From Phycisphaerales bacterium (GTDB taxonomy: Bacteria > Planctomycetota > Phycisphaerae > Phycisphaerales > UBA1924), in contig JADLFE010000004.1 of the NCBI GenBank assembly GCA_020845755.1, positions 1-64,000 on the forward strand: a stretch of DNA of 64,000 nucleotides, written 5' to 3'. The position numbers were made by a program, and so were the translations under genes. Positions 17,133 through 26,113 of this stretch are shown here, in pieces (position 1 is the first letter of the stretch; every line of letters starts with the position of its first letter). The notes under the pieces are model-generated. The model saw nothing but the letters and a program-made list of their open reading frames with translations, did no database searches and was not told the DNA's origin.

Positions 17133-18515
17133 CTAGAACGCAACCTCAATCCGCAGCCCGCCCACCACAGCGTCGTCGATCGCCTCGTCGCCCGATGGAT
17201 TGAACACAAACTGCAGATCTGGGCGGATGCTGAACGACGGCGTGACCTGGCACTTGTAGAAGAATTCCCAGGCGATCTCGTCGTCGGCGTAGCCCGCGCT
17301 CTCGTCATCGCTGAGATCGATCCACGACAGCCACGTACCGACGTTGTCGTCCTCGCGCCCGGTGAATGTCCCCTTGAGCACCATCCCGCCGCCGAGGTGC
17401 TGCGAAACGTCGAGGATGTCCTCGTCCGCGCAGCCGTATTGCAGCCAGCAGAACAGGCCGTGCTCGTCCGCGGCGTCGCCCTCTCCCTGCTTGAAGAGTT
17501 GCTGCTCGACCAGCCCATAGAACCCGCTCGCATCGCTCTCGACTCCGCCGTCAAAGCGATCGAAGTCGTGCGTGTGATGCCACACACCCGCCGCGGCACG
17601 CCCGGCGCCCATCGACCAGAGTTCATTCCACGTCACGCCGACCTCGCCCATCCATAGCCACGAGTCGGACTTATCGTCATTGAAGAACGTCGCGGGCCCA
17701 CGACGCCCAGTGGCAAAGCCGTCGAGCGTCGCGCCGTCAAAGAGCCCGCCACCGATGTACAACCACTCAGTCGGATACGCGAAGAGCACCACGCCCATCG
17801 CGGGGTCGGGGTAGGTTGGATAGCCCGGGATCGTGAGCACACACCCCGCGGCACCATGCAGATTGTCCTCGTTGTGCGAGACAAACGCGAACTCGCCGGC
17901 AGCGTCCATCTTGCCGACCTTGAGTCGGAGAACGTCCTTGAAGAGACGCTGCTCATACCAGAACTCCGCAACCTGATCGAGATTGTCGCCGGTCTCGATG
18001 TTCGAGACGCCTTGGTAGTCGCCCACGTCACGCGACCCGCCGCGCATGTCGGTCGAGTAGAAGTCCGCAAAGACGGTGCCTCCCTGGAGGCCGACGATCT
18101 TCTCAAGATCAAAGGTCAGATTGAGATCAAGGAGCGATCGCGTCGACGCGACATTCCTCACGCCGCCAGACCACGCACTCGACCAGTCGAGCGTGTACGA
18201 ACCTGCGAACTCAATGCCGAGGTTCTCAATCTTCGTCCGAGCGCCGCCCCAGTCGCCCGTGACGCGCGACCACTCCCAGAACGGCTTGTGACCAAACCAC
18301 TCCCGCTCCTCTTCGGGTGCAGCCTTTGGCTCCTCGGACTTGGGAGCATCGTCCTTGTCGCGTTCGCCGCGCTCATGCCCCGGAAGATCGAGCGGCGGCT
18401 CCATGACGTTCGCCACACTCTCATCGCTCGTCATCGGTGGCTCGGCGTCCTGCGCCGTCACCACGCCCGCGAACAACCCCATCACAATGCCGAACATAAT
18501 CTGACCGCTCTTCAT
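17133..18515 (-). CDS. OprB family carbohydrate porin
   Basis: A 460-residue outer-membrane beta-barrel. ATG 18515 is preceded by GGGGG and starts a Sec signal (IMFGIVMGLFAGVVTAQ, cleavage after about residue 17). An acidic linker (about residues 18-60) leads to the OprB signature TGDWGGARTKIENLGIEFAG. The rest is aromatic and glycine-rich with alternating strands and ends in phenylalanine (LRIEVAF), as outer-membrane barrels do. OprB proteins admit mono- and oligosaccharides. It is divergent from the pyrimidine-degradation pair with no obvious functional link. Confidence 0.9.
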   Translation of the reverse strand: MKSGQIMFGIVMGLFAGVVTAQDAEPPMTSDESVANVMEPPLDLPGHERGERDKDDAPKSEEPKAAPEEEREWFGHKPFWEWSRVTGDWGGARTKIENLGIEFAGSYTLDWSSAWSGGVRNVASTRSLLDLNLTFDLEKIVGLQGGTVFADFYSTDMRGGSRDVGDYQGVSNIETGDNLDQVAEFWYEQRLFKDVLRLKVGKMDAAGEFAFVSHNEDNLHGAAGCVLTIPGYPTYPDPAMGVVLFAYPTEWLYIGGGLFDGATLDGFATGRRGPATFFNDDKSDSWLWMGEVGVTWNELWSMGAGRAAAGVWHHTHDFDRFDGGVESDASGFYGLVEQQLFKQGEGDAADEHGLFCWLQYGCADEDILDVSQHLGGGMVLKGTFTGREDDNVGTWLSWIDLSDDESAGYADDEIAWEFFYKCQVTPSFSIRPDLQFVFNPSGDEAIDDAVVGGLRIEVAF

Positions 18516-18666
18516 GGAATAGCCCCCGGGCACTGGCGTTGCGAAGCCACGCCGTCTCGCAACCCATCGGCACCTAGCGCTCCGGGGTCAACGCCCCTCG
18601 TAGAATCACGCCCCAGCACCCCGGATTTCCCCGGCGTTGCAATCGATACGACCCGCAGGACCAGAC

Positions 18667-19530
18667 ATGACCGTCACCCGAGCCGCCCTCATCCAGTCCG
18701 CCTGCACGCTCGACGCTTCCCTTCCCGTCGATCGCCTGAAACGCGAACTGACCGACAAGCACGTCGCCATGATCGAACAGGCCGCCGCCAGGGGCGTGCA
18801 GGTCTGCTGCCTTCAGGAACTCTTCAATGCGCCTTATTTCGCAGCCGAGCAGAACGACCGCTGGCGTGCCGCCGCCGAACCGATCGAGACCGGCCCGACC
18901 ATCACGCTCATCCGCGATCTCGCCCGCAAGCACAAGATGGTCATCATCGCACCGATCTGCGAACTCCACATGACCGGCGTCCTCTACAACACCGCCGCCG
19001 TTGTCGATCACACCGGCATGCTCCTGGGCAAGTACCGCAAGCACCACCTGCCCCACTGCCACCCCGGCTTCTGGGAGAAGTTCTACTTCACACCCGGCGA
19101 CTCCGGCTATCCGGTCTTTCAGACGCCGTTCGGACGCGTCGGCGTATACATCTGCTACGACCGCCACTTCCCGGAGGGCGCCCGCGCCCTCGGCCTCGCA
19201 GGCGCCGAGATCGTCTTCAACCCCTCCGCCACCGTCGCTGGACTCTCCGAGTATCTCTGGAAGATCGAGCAGCCCGCGCACGCGGTCGCCAACCAGTATT
19301 TCGTCGGCGCGATCAACCGCGTAGGCGTTGAAAAGCCCTGGAATATCGGCGAGTTCTACGGCTCGTCGTATTTCTGCGATCCGCGCGGGCAGATCATCGC
19401 CCAGTCTCCGCGCGACAAGGACGATGTCCTGATCGCAGACCTTGATCTCGACCACATCCGCCAGGTCCGCGATGTCTGGCAGTTCTATCGAGACCGGCGG
19501 GCCGACACCTATTCCCCGCTGACTCGCTGA
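18667..19530 (+). CDS. Carbon-nitrogen hydrolase, probable beta-ureidopropionase
   Basis: A 287-residue nitrilase-superfamily amidohydrolase. ATG 18667 follows AGGACC. The catalytic triad is visible: Glu in CLQELFNAPYF, Lys in LLGKYRKHHLPH and Cys in YICYDRHFPEGARAL. The CYDRHFPEGARALGLAGAEI block and the next gene, a dihydropyrimidinase-like protein, favour N-carbamoyl-beta-alanine amidohydrolase, the last step of reductive pyrimidine breakdown. N-carbamoylputrescine amidase is the main alternative, because the two families share these motifs. Confidence 0.88.
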   Translation: MTVTRAALIQSACTLDASLPVDRLKRELTDKHVAMIEQAAARGVQVCCLQELFNAPYFAAEQNDRWRAAAEPIETGPTITLIRDLARKHKMVIIAPICELHMTGVLYNTAAVVDHTGMLLGKYRKHHLPHCHPGFWEKFYFTPGDSGYPVFQTPFGRVGVYICYDRHFPEGARALGLAGAEIVFNPSATVAGLSEYLWKIEQPAHAVANQYFVGAINRVGVEKPWNIGEFYGSSYFCDPRGQIIAQSPRDKDDVLIADLDLDHIRQVRDVWQFYRDRRADTYSPLTR

Positions 19531-19553
19531 TCCCCACCGGCCAACAATCACCC

Positions 19554-20933
19554 ATGCCGCTCCTGGTCAAGAACGCGCGCATCGTCACCTCCACCGCGGA
19601 TTACACCGCCGACATCTACTGCGAGCACGAGACCATCACGCGGATCGATCGCGCCATCGCTCCCTCGACGCTCCCCCCCTGCGACATCCTCGACGCCGCG
19701 GGGCTCATCACCTTTCCGGGCTTCATCGACCCGCACGTGCATGTCTACCTGCCATTCATGGGCACGTTCGCCAAGGACACGTGGGCCAGCGCCTCCAGAT
19801 CCTCGCTCTTGGGCGGCACGACCACCCTGGTCGAGATGATCTGCCCCGCACGCACCGACGACCCCACCTCGGCGTACGACCTCTGGCGCTCCAAGGCGCG
19901 CGAGTCTGTCTGCGATTACTCCTTCCACATGGGCGTCACACGCTTCGACGATCGCACCCCCGCCGCCCTCAAGCAGATCGTCGACGCGGGCATCACATCG
20001 TTGAAGGTCTTTCTCGCGTACAAGGGCGCTCTGGGCGTCGACGACCGCGAACTCTTCGACACGCTCCGCGTGGCACGCGAATTGGGCGTCGTTGTCGCTG
20101 CCCACTGCGAGAACCAAGAACTCGTCGCGCTCCTGCAGAAGCGAATGCTCGCGGCCGGGAAAACAGGCCCGGAATGGCACGAACCGTCCCGCCCCCCCTA
20201 TGTCGAGGCCTCCGGCGTGCATCACCTGTGCGCGTTCGCCGAGGCAACGGGCGCCCGGGTGTACATCGTCCACACCTCGTGCCAGCCCGCGATCGAGGAA
20301 GCGCGCCGAGCCGCCGCCCGAGGCGTGCGCGTGGATCTCGAGGCCGTCATCCCGCATCTCGTGCTTGATCGCTCGTTCGCCGAACGCCCCAACTTCGACG
20401 GCGCCAAGTACGTCATGTCCCCGCCGCTCCGTGAAAAGCGACATCAAGAGGCGCTCTGGCACGCCCTGGCTGCGGGCGATATCGCCACGATCGCCACCGA
20501 CCACGCACCGTTCGACTTCGCTACGCAAAAGTCTATGGGAAAGGACGATTTCACCAAGATCCCCAACGGCATCCCGTCGGTGGAGGACCGCGTCAACCTG
20601 CTGTACACACGCGGCGTGTGCGAAGGCCGCATCGACCTGCACACGTTCGTCCGTGTCGCCAGCACCAACGCCGCCCGAATCCTCGGCCTGTCAACCAAAG
20701 GCGACGTCGCAGTCGGGCTCGACGCCGACCTCTGCCTCTACGACCCCAATCACCACGCCGTGATCTCCGCGCGTTCACACGCGATGCAGACCGATTACAG
20801 CGCGTTCGAAGGCTTCGAGATCCGCGGGCGACCCAGGCACGTCATCCGCCGCGGCGAAATCGTCGTCCGCGACACCGCGCTTGTCGCCACCCTGTCGCCC
20901 GGCCGCCTCGCTCCGCGGATCCGTACTGGCTGA
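19554..20933 (+). CDS. Dihydropyrimidinase / hydantoinase family protein
   Basis: A 459-residue cyclic amidohydrolase, 23 bases after the nitrilase gene. The metal site is complete: DPHVHVY, the lysine in SLKVFLAYKG expected to be carboxylated, VVAAHCENQE, YIVHTSC and IATDHAPFD. The KVFLAYKG and AHCEN forms are typical of dihydropyrimidinases rather than dihydroorotases. It would open the dihydrouracil or dihydrothymine ring, giving the N-carbamoyl amino acid used by the neighbouring enzyme. The NADPH-dependent dihydropyrimidine dehydrogenase that would act first is not in the window. No Shine-Dalgarno precedes the ATG; translation may depend on the upstream gene. Confidence 0.9.
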   Translation: MPLLVKNARIVTSTADYTADIYCEHETITRIDRAIAPSTLPPCDILDAAGLITFPGFIDPHVHVYLPFMGTFAKDTWASASRSSLLGGTTTLVEMICPARTDDPTSAYDLWRSKARESVCDYSFHMGVTRFDDRTPAALKQIVDAGITSLKVFLAYKGALGVDDRELFDTLRVARELGVVVAAHCENQELVALLQKRMLAAGKTGPEWHEPSRPPYVEASGVHHLCAFAEATGARVYIVHTSCQPAIEEARRAAARGVRVDLEAVIPHLVLDRSFAERPNFDGAKYVMSPPLREKRHQEALWHALAAGDIATIATDHAPFDFATQKSMGKDDFTKIPNGIPSVEDRVNLLYTRGVCEGRIDLHTFVRVASTNAARILGLSTKGDVAVGLDADLCLYDPNHHAVISARSHAMQTDYSAFEGFEIRGRPRHVIRRGEIVVRDTALVATLSPGRLAPRIRTG

Positions 20934-21068
20934 CGCGGAGATCTCACGTTCTCGCGTTCACGCCACACTTCGGAATTACATCACCGAGCCTGCTCCGGGC
21001 CACTGAGTCCATGCCACCACTTGACCCACGCGGCGCCCCTGCATTCTCATCGTGACTTCGTGATTTCT

Positions 21069-21887
21069 TCAGTGCCGTTCGCCGGCCCTGGCGATCACGT
21101 CCTTCTCGTCATTGTGGACGTACACCCGCGAAACCTCGACCCACCCCACCTGCGTGTAGGGATGCCGCAGCATCGCGTTCTCGATCAGGCGGCTCGCCGG
21201 ATCGTTGTCCTCAATCAGCATCACGCGTGGCCTGTGCTTCGCCAGATCAAACCCATCCAGCAGATCCAACTCGCCACCCTCCACGTCAATCACCGCCACG
21301 TCGATCCTACCCGCGTGATCCTTCAGCAATTCGTCCATCGTCGTCAGCGGCACCGTCACCGATTTCCTCAAACGCTTGTCGGCATTCAGCACGCGGAGAT
21401 GCTGCTCCGTCGTCGTGTGATACGACAGCATCCCGCCGTACTGATCCTCAACGACCTGGAACGTGGTTGTTCCACCGCTCCCCCGCTTCCCCAGCGCCGC
21501 ATGCACCACCCGGCTGTTCTTCCGCCTTGCCCGGCACTGCTCAAACCGCTCCGGGATCGCCTCGACCAGCAGCCCCTTCCAGCCCACCGCCTCCAGCACA
21601 TACGTCACCGCGCATGAATACCCGTCGAACGCGCCGACCTCGATGAAGAACCCGTCGATCTGCCCGTCGAGCAGATCCCAGATCATGATGTCCTCGCCAA
21701 ACTGCGAACGGAACTCCACCGGCATCGACGCAGCACGACCCGCCTCACGTAGGCGGTCCTTCGCGTCCAACCCATACACCCGCCGCCGCGTCCGCAGCAA
21801 CTGGGCAAACAGTTCCCGCAACCCTCCCTCCATCGAGCGAACGGCGTTCACGATCTGCTGCATATTCATCGCGGTCTGTGGCGGCAT
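21069..21887 (-). CDS. FkbM family methyltransferase
   Basis: This 272-residue protein starts at ATG 21887 with GGAGCG upstream. The core has SQFGEDIMIWDLL, the SAM-binding GFFIEVGAFDGYSCAVTYVLE and the acidic LLVEAIPERFEQC, then IDVAVIDVEGGELDLLDGF and a late LIEDND, as in Methyltransf_21 proteins. The first 70 residues are helical. FkbM enzymes usually O-methylate sugars or other small molecules, and its divergence from gmhA hints at surface polysaccharide modification, but that is inference. Confidence 0.87.
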   Translation of the reverse strand: MPPQTAMNMQQIVNAVRSMEGGLRELFAQLLRTRRRVYGLDAKDRLREAGRAASMPVEFRSQFGEDIMIWDLLDGQIDGFFIEVGAFDGYSCAVTYVLEAVGWKGLLVEAIPERFEQCRARRKNSRVVHAALGKRGSGGTTTFQVVEDQYGGMLSYHTTTEQHLRVLNADKRLRKSVTVPLTTMDELLKDHAGRIDVAVIDVEGGELDLLDGFDLAKHRPRVMLIEDNDPASRLIENAMLRHPYTQVGWVEVSRVYVHNDEKDVIARAGERH

Positions 21888-21954
21888 GGTCGCTCCATTT
21901 CGCCCGAGACTCGGGCAGACCATCGTACCGCCTTCGCCACGCCGCGCGTCCCGC

Positions 21955-21960
21955 TAAACT
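21955..21960 (+). promoter_or_regulatory. TAAACT box, possible leaderless -10 for gmhA
   Basis: TAAACT lies 6 bases before the gmhA ATG, with CTCCCG between. No Shine-Dalgarno is present and the -35 match is poor. Confidence 0.35.
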
Positions 21961-21966
21961 CTCCCG

Positions 21967-22530
21967 ATGCACGATGACTTTCTCCAAGCCCGGCGCGTGC
22001 TCGACGCCTTCCTCGCCGATGCCGCACTCCTGGCCGACGCCGATGACGCCGCCAACCTCCTGGCCGACACGCTCCATCGTGGCTGCAAAGTCATGATCTG
22101 CGGCAACGGCGGATCGGCCTGCGACGCCGCCCACTTCGCCGAGGAGCTCTCGGGACGCTACAAGGGCGACCGCAAGCCCCTGGCCGCCCTCGCCTGCACC
22201 GACGTCGGGCACGTCACCTGCGTCGCCAACGACTACGGCTTTGAGTTCGTCTTCTCCCGATGGGTCGAGGCCCTCGCCCAGCCCGGCGACACCCTGATCG
22301 TCCTCAGCACCTCCGGCCAGTCGCCCAACATTGTCCGCGCCCTCGACGCCGCCAAGGCCAAGGGCGTTCAGACCATCGCGCTCCTGGGCAAGTCCGGCGG
22401 CCCGTGCAAGGCCCTCGCCGATCACGCCCTGGTCTTCCCAGGCCAAACCAGCGATCGCATCCAGGAACTCCACATGATGGTGCTGCACACCTTCGTCGCC
22501 CACATCGAGCGGGCCCTCGGACTGGCCTGA
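21967..22530 (+). CDS. gmhA: Sedoheptulose 7-phosphate isomerase
   Basis: A 187-residue SIS-domain enzyme that converts sedoheptulose 7-phosphate to D-glycero-D-manno-heptose 7-phosphate, the first step of ADP-heptose synthesis. The substrate-binding block GNGGSACDAAHFAEELSGRY (residues about 46-65) and the later LSTSGQSPNIVRAL and ELHMMVLHTF are typical of GmhA. Heptose use fits the lipopolysaccharide of a diderm bacterium. Other heptose genes are not adjacent. The start has no Shine-Dalgarno. Confidence 0.92.
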   Translation: MHDDFLQARRVLDAFLADAALLADADDAANLLADTLHRGCKVMICGNGGSACDAAHFAEELSGRYKGDRKPLAALACTDVGHVTCVANDYGFEFVFSRWVEALAQPGDTLIVLSTSGQSPNIVRALDAAKAKGVQTIALLGKSGGPCKALADHALVFPGQTSDRIQELHMMVLHTFVAHIERALGLA

Positions 22531-22544
22531 GCGGGACCATCCAA

Positions 22545-22856
22545 TCAGAACGGCCAGCCGCGCATGAAGATCAGCGCGATCGACGCCGTCATCCCGATCC
22601 ACCACACCCAGCGCCACGCCCGCTCGCGCGGCGTCGACATCAGCTCGTCAAACAGCGCCAGCCCCAGCGGGTACTTCATCGCAAAGAGCAGCCCGAGCAG
22701 CCCGTCGCGCTTCCAGCCGCCGATCATCTGCCCGATCGCCAGCACGAAGGAATAGACGCAAGTCAGCACGATGCATGCCTGACGCCCCTCGATCGCGGTT
22801 AGACCCCACGCAAAGAGCCCGCCGAAGACCACCAGCCCCGCCGTCCACACCGGCAC
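22545..22856 (-). CDS. Small integral membrane protein, start uncertain
   Basis: About 103 residues from GTG 22856, with three hydrophobic segments (roughly residues 5-22, 29-47 and 84-98) and no recognised domain. The frame is open upstream to about 22945 with sequence that looks coding (GGGILTKYDGGPSEPEKRP) but contains no ATG, GTG or TTG start before a stop; CTG would be the only choice there. So the N-terminus may be longer than given. It converges on gmhA with 14 bases between. Function unknown. Confidence 0.5.
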   Translation of the reverse strand: MPVWTAGLVVFGGLFAWGLTAIEGRQACIVLTCVYSFVLAIGQMIGGWKRDGLLGLLFAMKYPLGLALFDELMSTPRERAWRWVWWIGMTASIALIFMRGWPF

Positions 22857-22983
22857 GCCGGCGGGGCGCTTCTCCGGCTCGCTCGGCCCGCCGTCGTATT
22901 TGGTCAGGATGCCACCGCCCAGCCCGATCGCCCCAGTCTATCCGGAACGGCCGGATTGAAAACTCACGGAGTTTCTCGATTTC

Positions 22984-23020
22984 TTGACACCGGGGGTCGA
23001 TTGAGTTAGTATACACTAAC
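22984..23020 (+). promoter_or_regulatory. Promoter and perfect palindrome directly before a membrane-protein gene
   Basis: TTGACA (22984-22989) and TAGTAT (23007-23012) are 17 bases apart. GTTAGT (23005-23010) and ACTAAC (23015-23020) form an inverted repeat around ATAC, ending one base before the start codon at 23022. Transcription would begin at or just before the ATG, so the message is probably leaderless and the palindrome is likely a repressor site. Confidence 0.7.
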
Positions 23021-23021
23021 C

Positions 23022-23486
23022 ATGAAGACTCAAACCCCCTCCGTCACCATGGCAGACACCAACCCTCTTCGCCCGCCGCTCGCCCGGGTCGCACTTGGCG
23101 TCATCGCGAGCGGGACCCTCGGCCTGGCTGCTGTCACGCTACCCGCGGTGCACACCCACTGGCGGGCCGTCTACTCACTTCCCCCCTTCACTCTCGAAAA
23201 ACTCGGCATCGACCACTTCCAGCCCATCTCGGTTGCGTTCCTCATTCTCGCCGGCGTGCTCGCCTCCTTCATCATCGGGCGCGGGCGCTGGGCCCTAGCC
23301 GGCCTCTCCACCATGCTCGCCTTCCCCGTCCTCATGCTCGTCGAGATGATCCGCGATTCCACCTCGCACAATCTGTTTCCCTTCGAACTGATCTCGTACG
23401 CCGTCCTGGCCATTCCGGGCCTCACCGCCGCCGCCCTCACCGACTGGCTCCGCGGGCGATTCGAGTTCTCCACCCGCCGCGCCTGA
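23022..23486 (+). CDS. Four-helix integral membrane protein of unknown function
   Basis: This 154-residue protein has hydrophobic segments at about residues 21-43, 68-88, 91-110 and 120-138. The loop between helices 1 and 2 holds VYSLPPFTLEKLGIDHFQP. No family is recognised. The gene stands alone behind a strong promoter with an overlapping palindrome, so it is probably regulated, but no regulator gene is adjacent. Confidence 0.7.
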   Translation: MKTQTPSVTMADTNPLRPPLARVALGVIASGTLGLAAVTLPAVHTHWRAVYSLPPFTLEKLGIDHFQPISVAFLILAGVLASFIIGRGRWALAGLSTMLAFPVLMLVEMIRDSTSHNLFPFELISYAVLAIPGLTAAALTDWLRGRFEFSTRRA

Positions 23487-23569
23487 TTTCGCGCACCACC
23501 CCGCCGACCTTTCGCCGCCCCAAACCCGCCCCCGCCCGGGCCGTACAATGCCCGCGCGGAGGTATCACG

Positions 23570-25012
23570 ATGCCCTATTACACGAAGCTCGGCCTGCTCC
23601 CCCAGAAGCGTCACGTCCAGTTCCGCCGCCCCGACGGATGCCTCTACTCCGAAGAAGTCTTCGGCACCGAGGGCTTCGTCGGCCCCACCACCACCATGTA
23701 CCACATCCATCCGCCGACCCAGGTCTACGGCTGGAAACCCCTCTACTCCACCAAGGTCGAATACGTCGAGACCGACATCATGCGCATGCGCCACGTCAAG
23801 TCGGCGCCCCTCCCGCCCAAGGGCGACTTCGTCACCGGGCGCGTCGTGCTCTTCGGCAACTCCGATTGTGAAATGACCGTCTGCAACCCCGCCGAGCAGC
23901 TCTCCTACCACTACAAGAACGGGCAGGGCGACGAGTGCATCTTCATCCACTTCGGCTCCGGCGTCTGCCACACCATGCTCGGCACGCTGAAGTTCGGCCC
24001 GCGCGATTACCTCGTCATCCCCAAGGGCGTCATCTACACCATCATCTGGGACAAACGCCAGGACACCGTCAAGTTTGCCGCGGACGGCAAGGCCAGCGAC
24101 GGCGGCCCCTCCCTGCAAGAGTGCCCCTTCGGCAAGTACCTCATTATCGAGACCACCAACGGAAGCCACATCGGCCCGCCGCCACGCTACGTCAGCAAGA
24201 TGCACGGGCAATACCTCGAGCACGCGCCCATGTGCGAGCGCGACATCCGCCTGCCCGAGCAGCCCATGACCTGGGACCAGAAGGGCAGCTTCGAGGTCCG
24301 CATCAAGGCCCGCGACCTCATCCACAGTTACACCTACCACTACCACCCGCTCGACATCGTCGGCTGGGACGGCTGCTATTACCCCTTCATCTTCAACGCC
24401 GACGACTTCTGCCCCATCACCGGCAAGCTTCACATGCCGCCGCCCATCCACCAGACCTTCGAGGCCCACAACTTCGTCATCTGCACCTTCGCCCCGCGAC
24501 TCCTGGACTATCACCCCCAGGCGATCAAGGTTCCATACAACCACAGCAACCTCGACTCCGACGAGGTTCTGTATTACGTCGAAGGAAACTACAAGGCACG
24601 CAAAGGCATCGAGGTCGGAAGCCTCACGCTCCACCCGCAGGGCATCCCGCACGGCCCGCACCCGGGCACGGTCGAAGCAACCCTGGAAGCGACCTACACC
24701 AACGAACTCGCGGTGATGTGCGACACGTTCCGGCCGCTCTTCCCGACCAAGGCCGCGCTGCAACTCGACGACATCAACTATCCCAAGAGCTGGGAGGGCG
24801 AGCACTTCCCGGGGCTGTCGACGCACAAGATCGACCTTGGGCACATGGCGATCCCGCCGGCGAGCGCCGCGGCCTTCCCGCGCGAGATCAAGCCAGTGGA
24901 CGTCATCAAGGCCGAGGTGTCGCAGACCGTGATGCCAGCGCCGCGTTCAAACGGCTCGGCCGCGAGCACGACGGAGACCAAGACGACCTCGGCGAATGTG
25001 TGGGCGCCTTAG
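23570..25012 (+). CDS. hmgA: Homogentisate 1,2-dioxygenase
   Basis: A 480-residue iron dioxygenase that opens homogentisate to maleylacetoacetate in tyrosine and phenylalanine breakdown. GGAGGT stands 7-8 bases before ATG 23570 and a TACAAT hexamer (23544-23549) may be the -10. The cupin core is well kept: FEAHNFVICTFAPRLLDYHP, the ligand-bearing PYNHSNLDSDEVLYYVEGNY and the histidine in HPQGIPHGPHPG. Compared with the roughly 430-residue family, a C-terminal tail of about 40 residues rich in S, T, A and P is added. The maleylacetoacetate isomerase and fumarylacetoacetase genes are not nearby. Confidence 0.93.
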   Translation: MPYYTKLGLLPQKRHVQFRRPDGCLYSEEVFGTEGFVGPTTTMYHIHPPTQVYGWKPLYSTKVEYVETDIMRMRHVKSAPLPPKGDFVTGRVVLFGNSDCEMTVCNPAEQLSYHYKNGQGDECIFIHFGSGVCHTMLGTLKFGPRDYLVIPKGVIYTIIWDKRQDTVKFAADGKASDGGPSLQECPFGKYLIIETTNGSHIGPPPRYVSKMHGQYLEHAPMCERDIRLPEQPMTWDQKGSFEVRIKARDLIHSYTYHYHPLDIVGWDGCYYPFIFNADDFCPITGKLHMPPPIHQTFEAHNFVICTFAPRLLDYHPQAIKVPYNHSNLDSDEVLYYVEGNYKARKGIEVGSLTLHPQGIPHGPHPGTVEATLEATYTNELAVMCDTFRPLFPTKAALQLDDINYPKSWEGEHFPGLSTHKIDLGHMAIPPASAAAFPREIKPVDVIKAEVSQTVMPAPRSNGSAASTTETKTTSANVWAP

Positions 25013-25076
25013 GCATGTAGGACTTCAACTCCAAGAGAGCTTCGATCGTGCTACGCACAACAGGGAACATGATAGC

Positions 25077-25748
25077 ATGGCATTCATAGAATGGATCAAA
25101 TCTCTGTTCAGTGCACGCCCATCCTCCGTAGATGATTCAGCGCGCCACGTGTTTGCGATGGCCGCTGCGTCTCAGCTCTCGAGTGCAGCACTCGCCATGG
25201 GATGCAAATTGGAACTTCCGAGGGAACCTCGCTATGACTTCATCGAGACTGTCGTGGATTTTGCAGACCTAATTGTAGATCGCGTGGATCCATCCGCAGC
25301 CCTGTTCACCTCGCAACCAATCGTCGAGGCCGCGCTCCCGCGATTCATCTGCGGCTTCATATCCTGCGACATTGCCGATCGCTTTCTCGGCCTCGGAAAG
25401 TTCGAGATGGCCACATCACTTCTCGCATTTCGCTACGCCATCCGTTTCAAGACACTTAATGGCGATCAACAACCAGCATTCACTGCGGCATTGCTCAAAA
25501 CTGGCGTCGCCTCGTACGAACTGATGGCCACTCCGGCTTATGCAGATTGTCCCGCCAAAAACTTTGCAATCGGCGTGTACCATTATATCTTAAAACAACA
25601 TCCGTTATATATTACATATATTAGCGAACAACTATCGGCCACACACCTTTGGTTCAAATCGCGCCTTTCGGAAAAAGCCTACCGGCAAGCACTCGCTGCT
25701 CGCGTGCAGAACGCGCATGGTCCCAATTCGCTGAATTATCGACAATGA
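25077..25748 (+). CDS. Orphan protein of unknown function, AT-richer than its surroundings
   Basis: A 223-residue soluble-looking protein starting at ATG 25077 (MAFIEWIKSLF). No domain is recognised; it is mainly helical, with PRFICGFISCDIADRFLGLG as a central hydrophobic block. Its base and codon use differ from every neighbour: AAA, TTA, ATA, TAT, CAT and CAA codons are frequent, especially at 25560-25640. This suggests recent transfer or a gene under different selection. It sits alone between hmgA and a repeat region. There is no strong Shine-Dalgarno. Confidence 0.65.
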   Translation: MAFIEWIKSLFSARPSSVDDSARHVFAMAAASQLSSAALAMGCKLELPREPRYDFIETVVDFADLIVDRVDPSAALFTSQPIVEAALPRFICGFISCDIADRFLGLGKFEMATSLLAFRYAIRFKTLNGDQQPAFTAALLKTGVASYELMATPAYADCPAKNFAIGVYHYILKQHPLYITYISEQLSATHLWFKSRLSEKAYRQALAARVQNAHGPNSLNYRQ

Positions 25749-26013
25749 TTCGTCTCGATCCGGCGGCATGACACCGAAGTCTCTCGCACCCCGCGCCGAC
25801 CTTCAGCAAGGCCCGCCAACACAGGTGTGGAGTCACGTCTCCGGGTCGGGACTCATCCCCTCTGTCCCATCGTGGCACGAGCGCCCCTTCGGGGCGCGGT
25901 CGCGAGGCTTCGTGAATTCCCATGGCTTCGGCGGCGGACTCGCTCTCCCCCGGCTGCAAGCGGTCAGCCCACCGCGCCGGAGTCGCGGATTTCAACAGAT
26001 CGGACTCGTGGCC

Positions 26014-26101
26014 CACGACTCACGACTCACGACTCACGACTCACGACTCACGACTCACGACTCACGACTCACGACTCACGACTCACGACTCACGACTCAC
26101 G
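26014..26101. repeat. Perfect 7-bp tandem repeat, about 12.5 copies of CACGACT
   Basis: 88 bases consist of identical CACGACT units. Because 7 is not a multiple of 3, each plus-strand frame reads the same 7-residue cycle (DSRLTTH). No spacers exist, so it is not CRISPR. Confidence 0.95.
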
Positions 26102-26113
26102 GGATTTTCGCCG

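Noticed and set aside
22648..23016. A 122-codon minus-strand frame overlapping the small membrane protein gene.
   Set aside because: Arg-rich product in a shifted frame; the overlapping frame at 22545-22856 has clear membrane helices instead.
26014..26101. Possible CRISPR array.
   Set aside because: Units are 7 bases with no spacers and there are no cas genes nearby.
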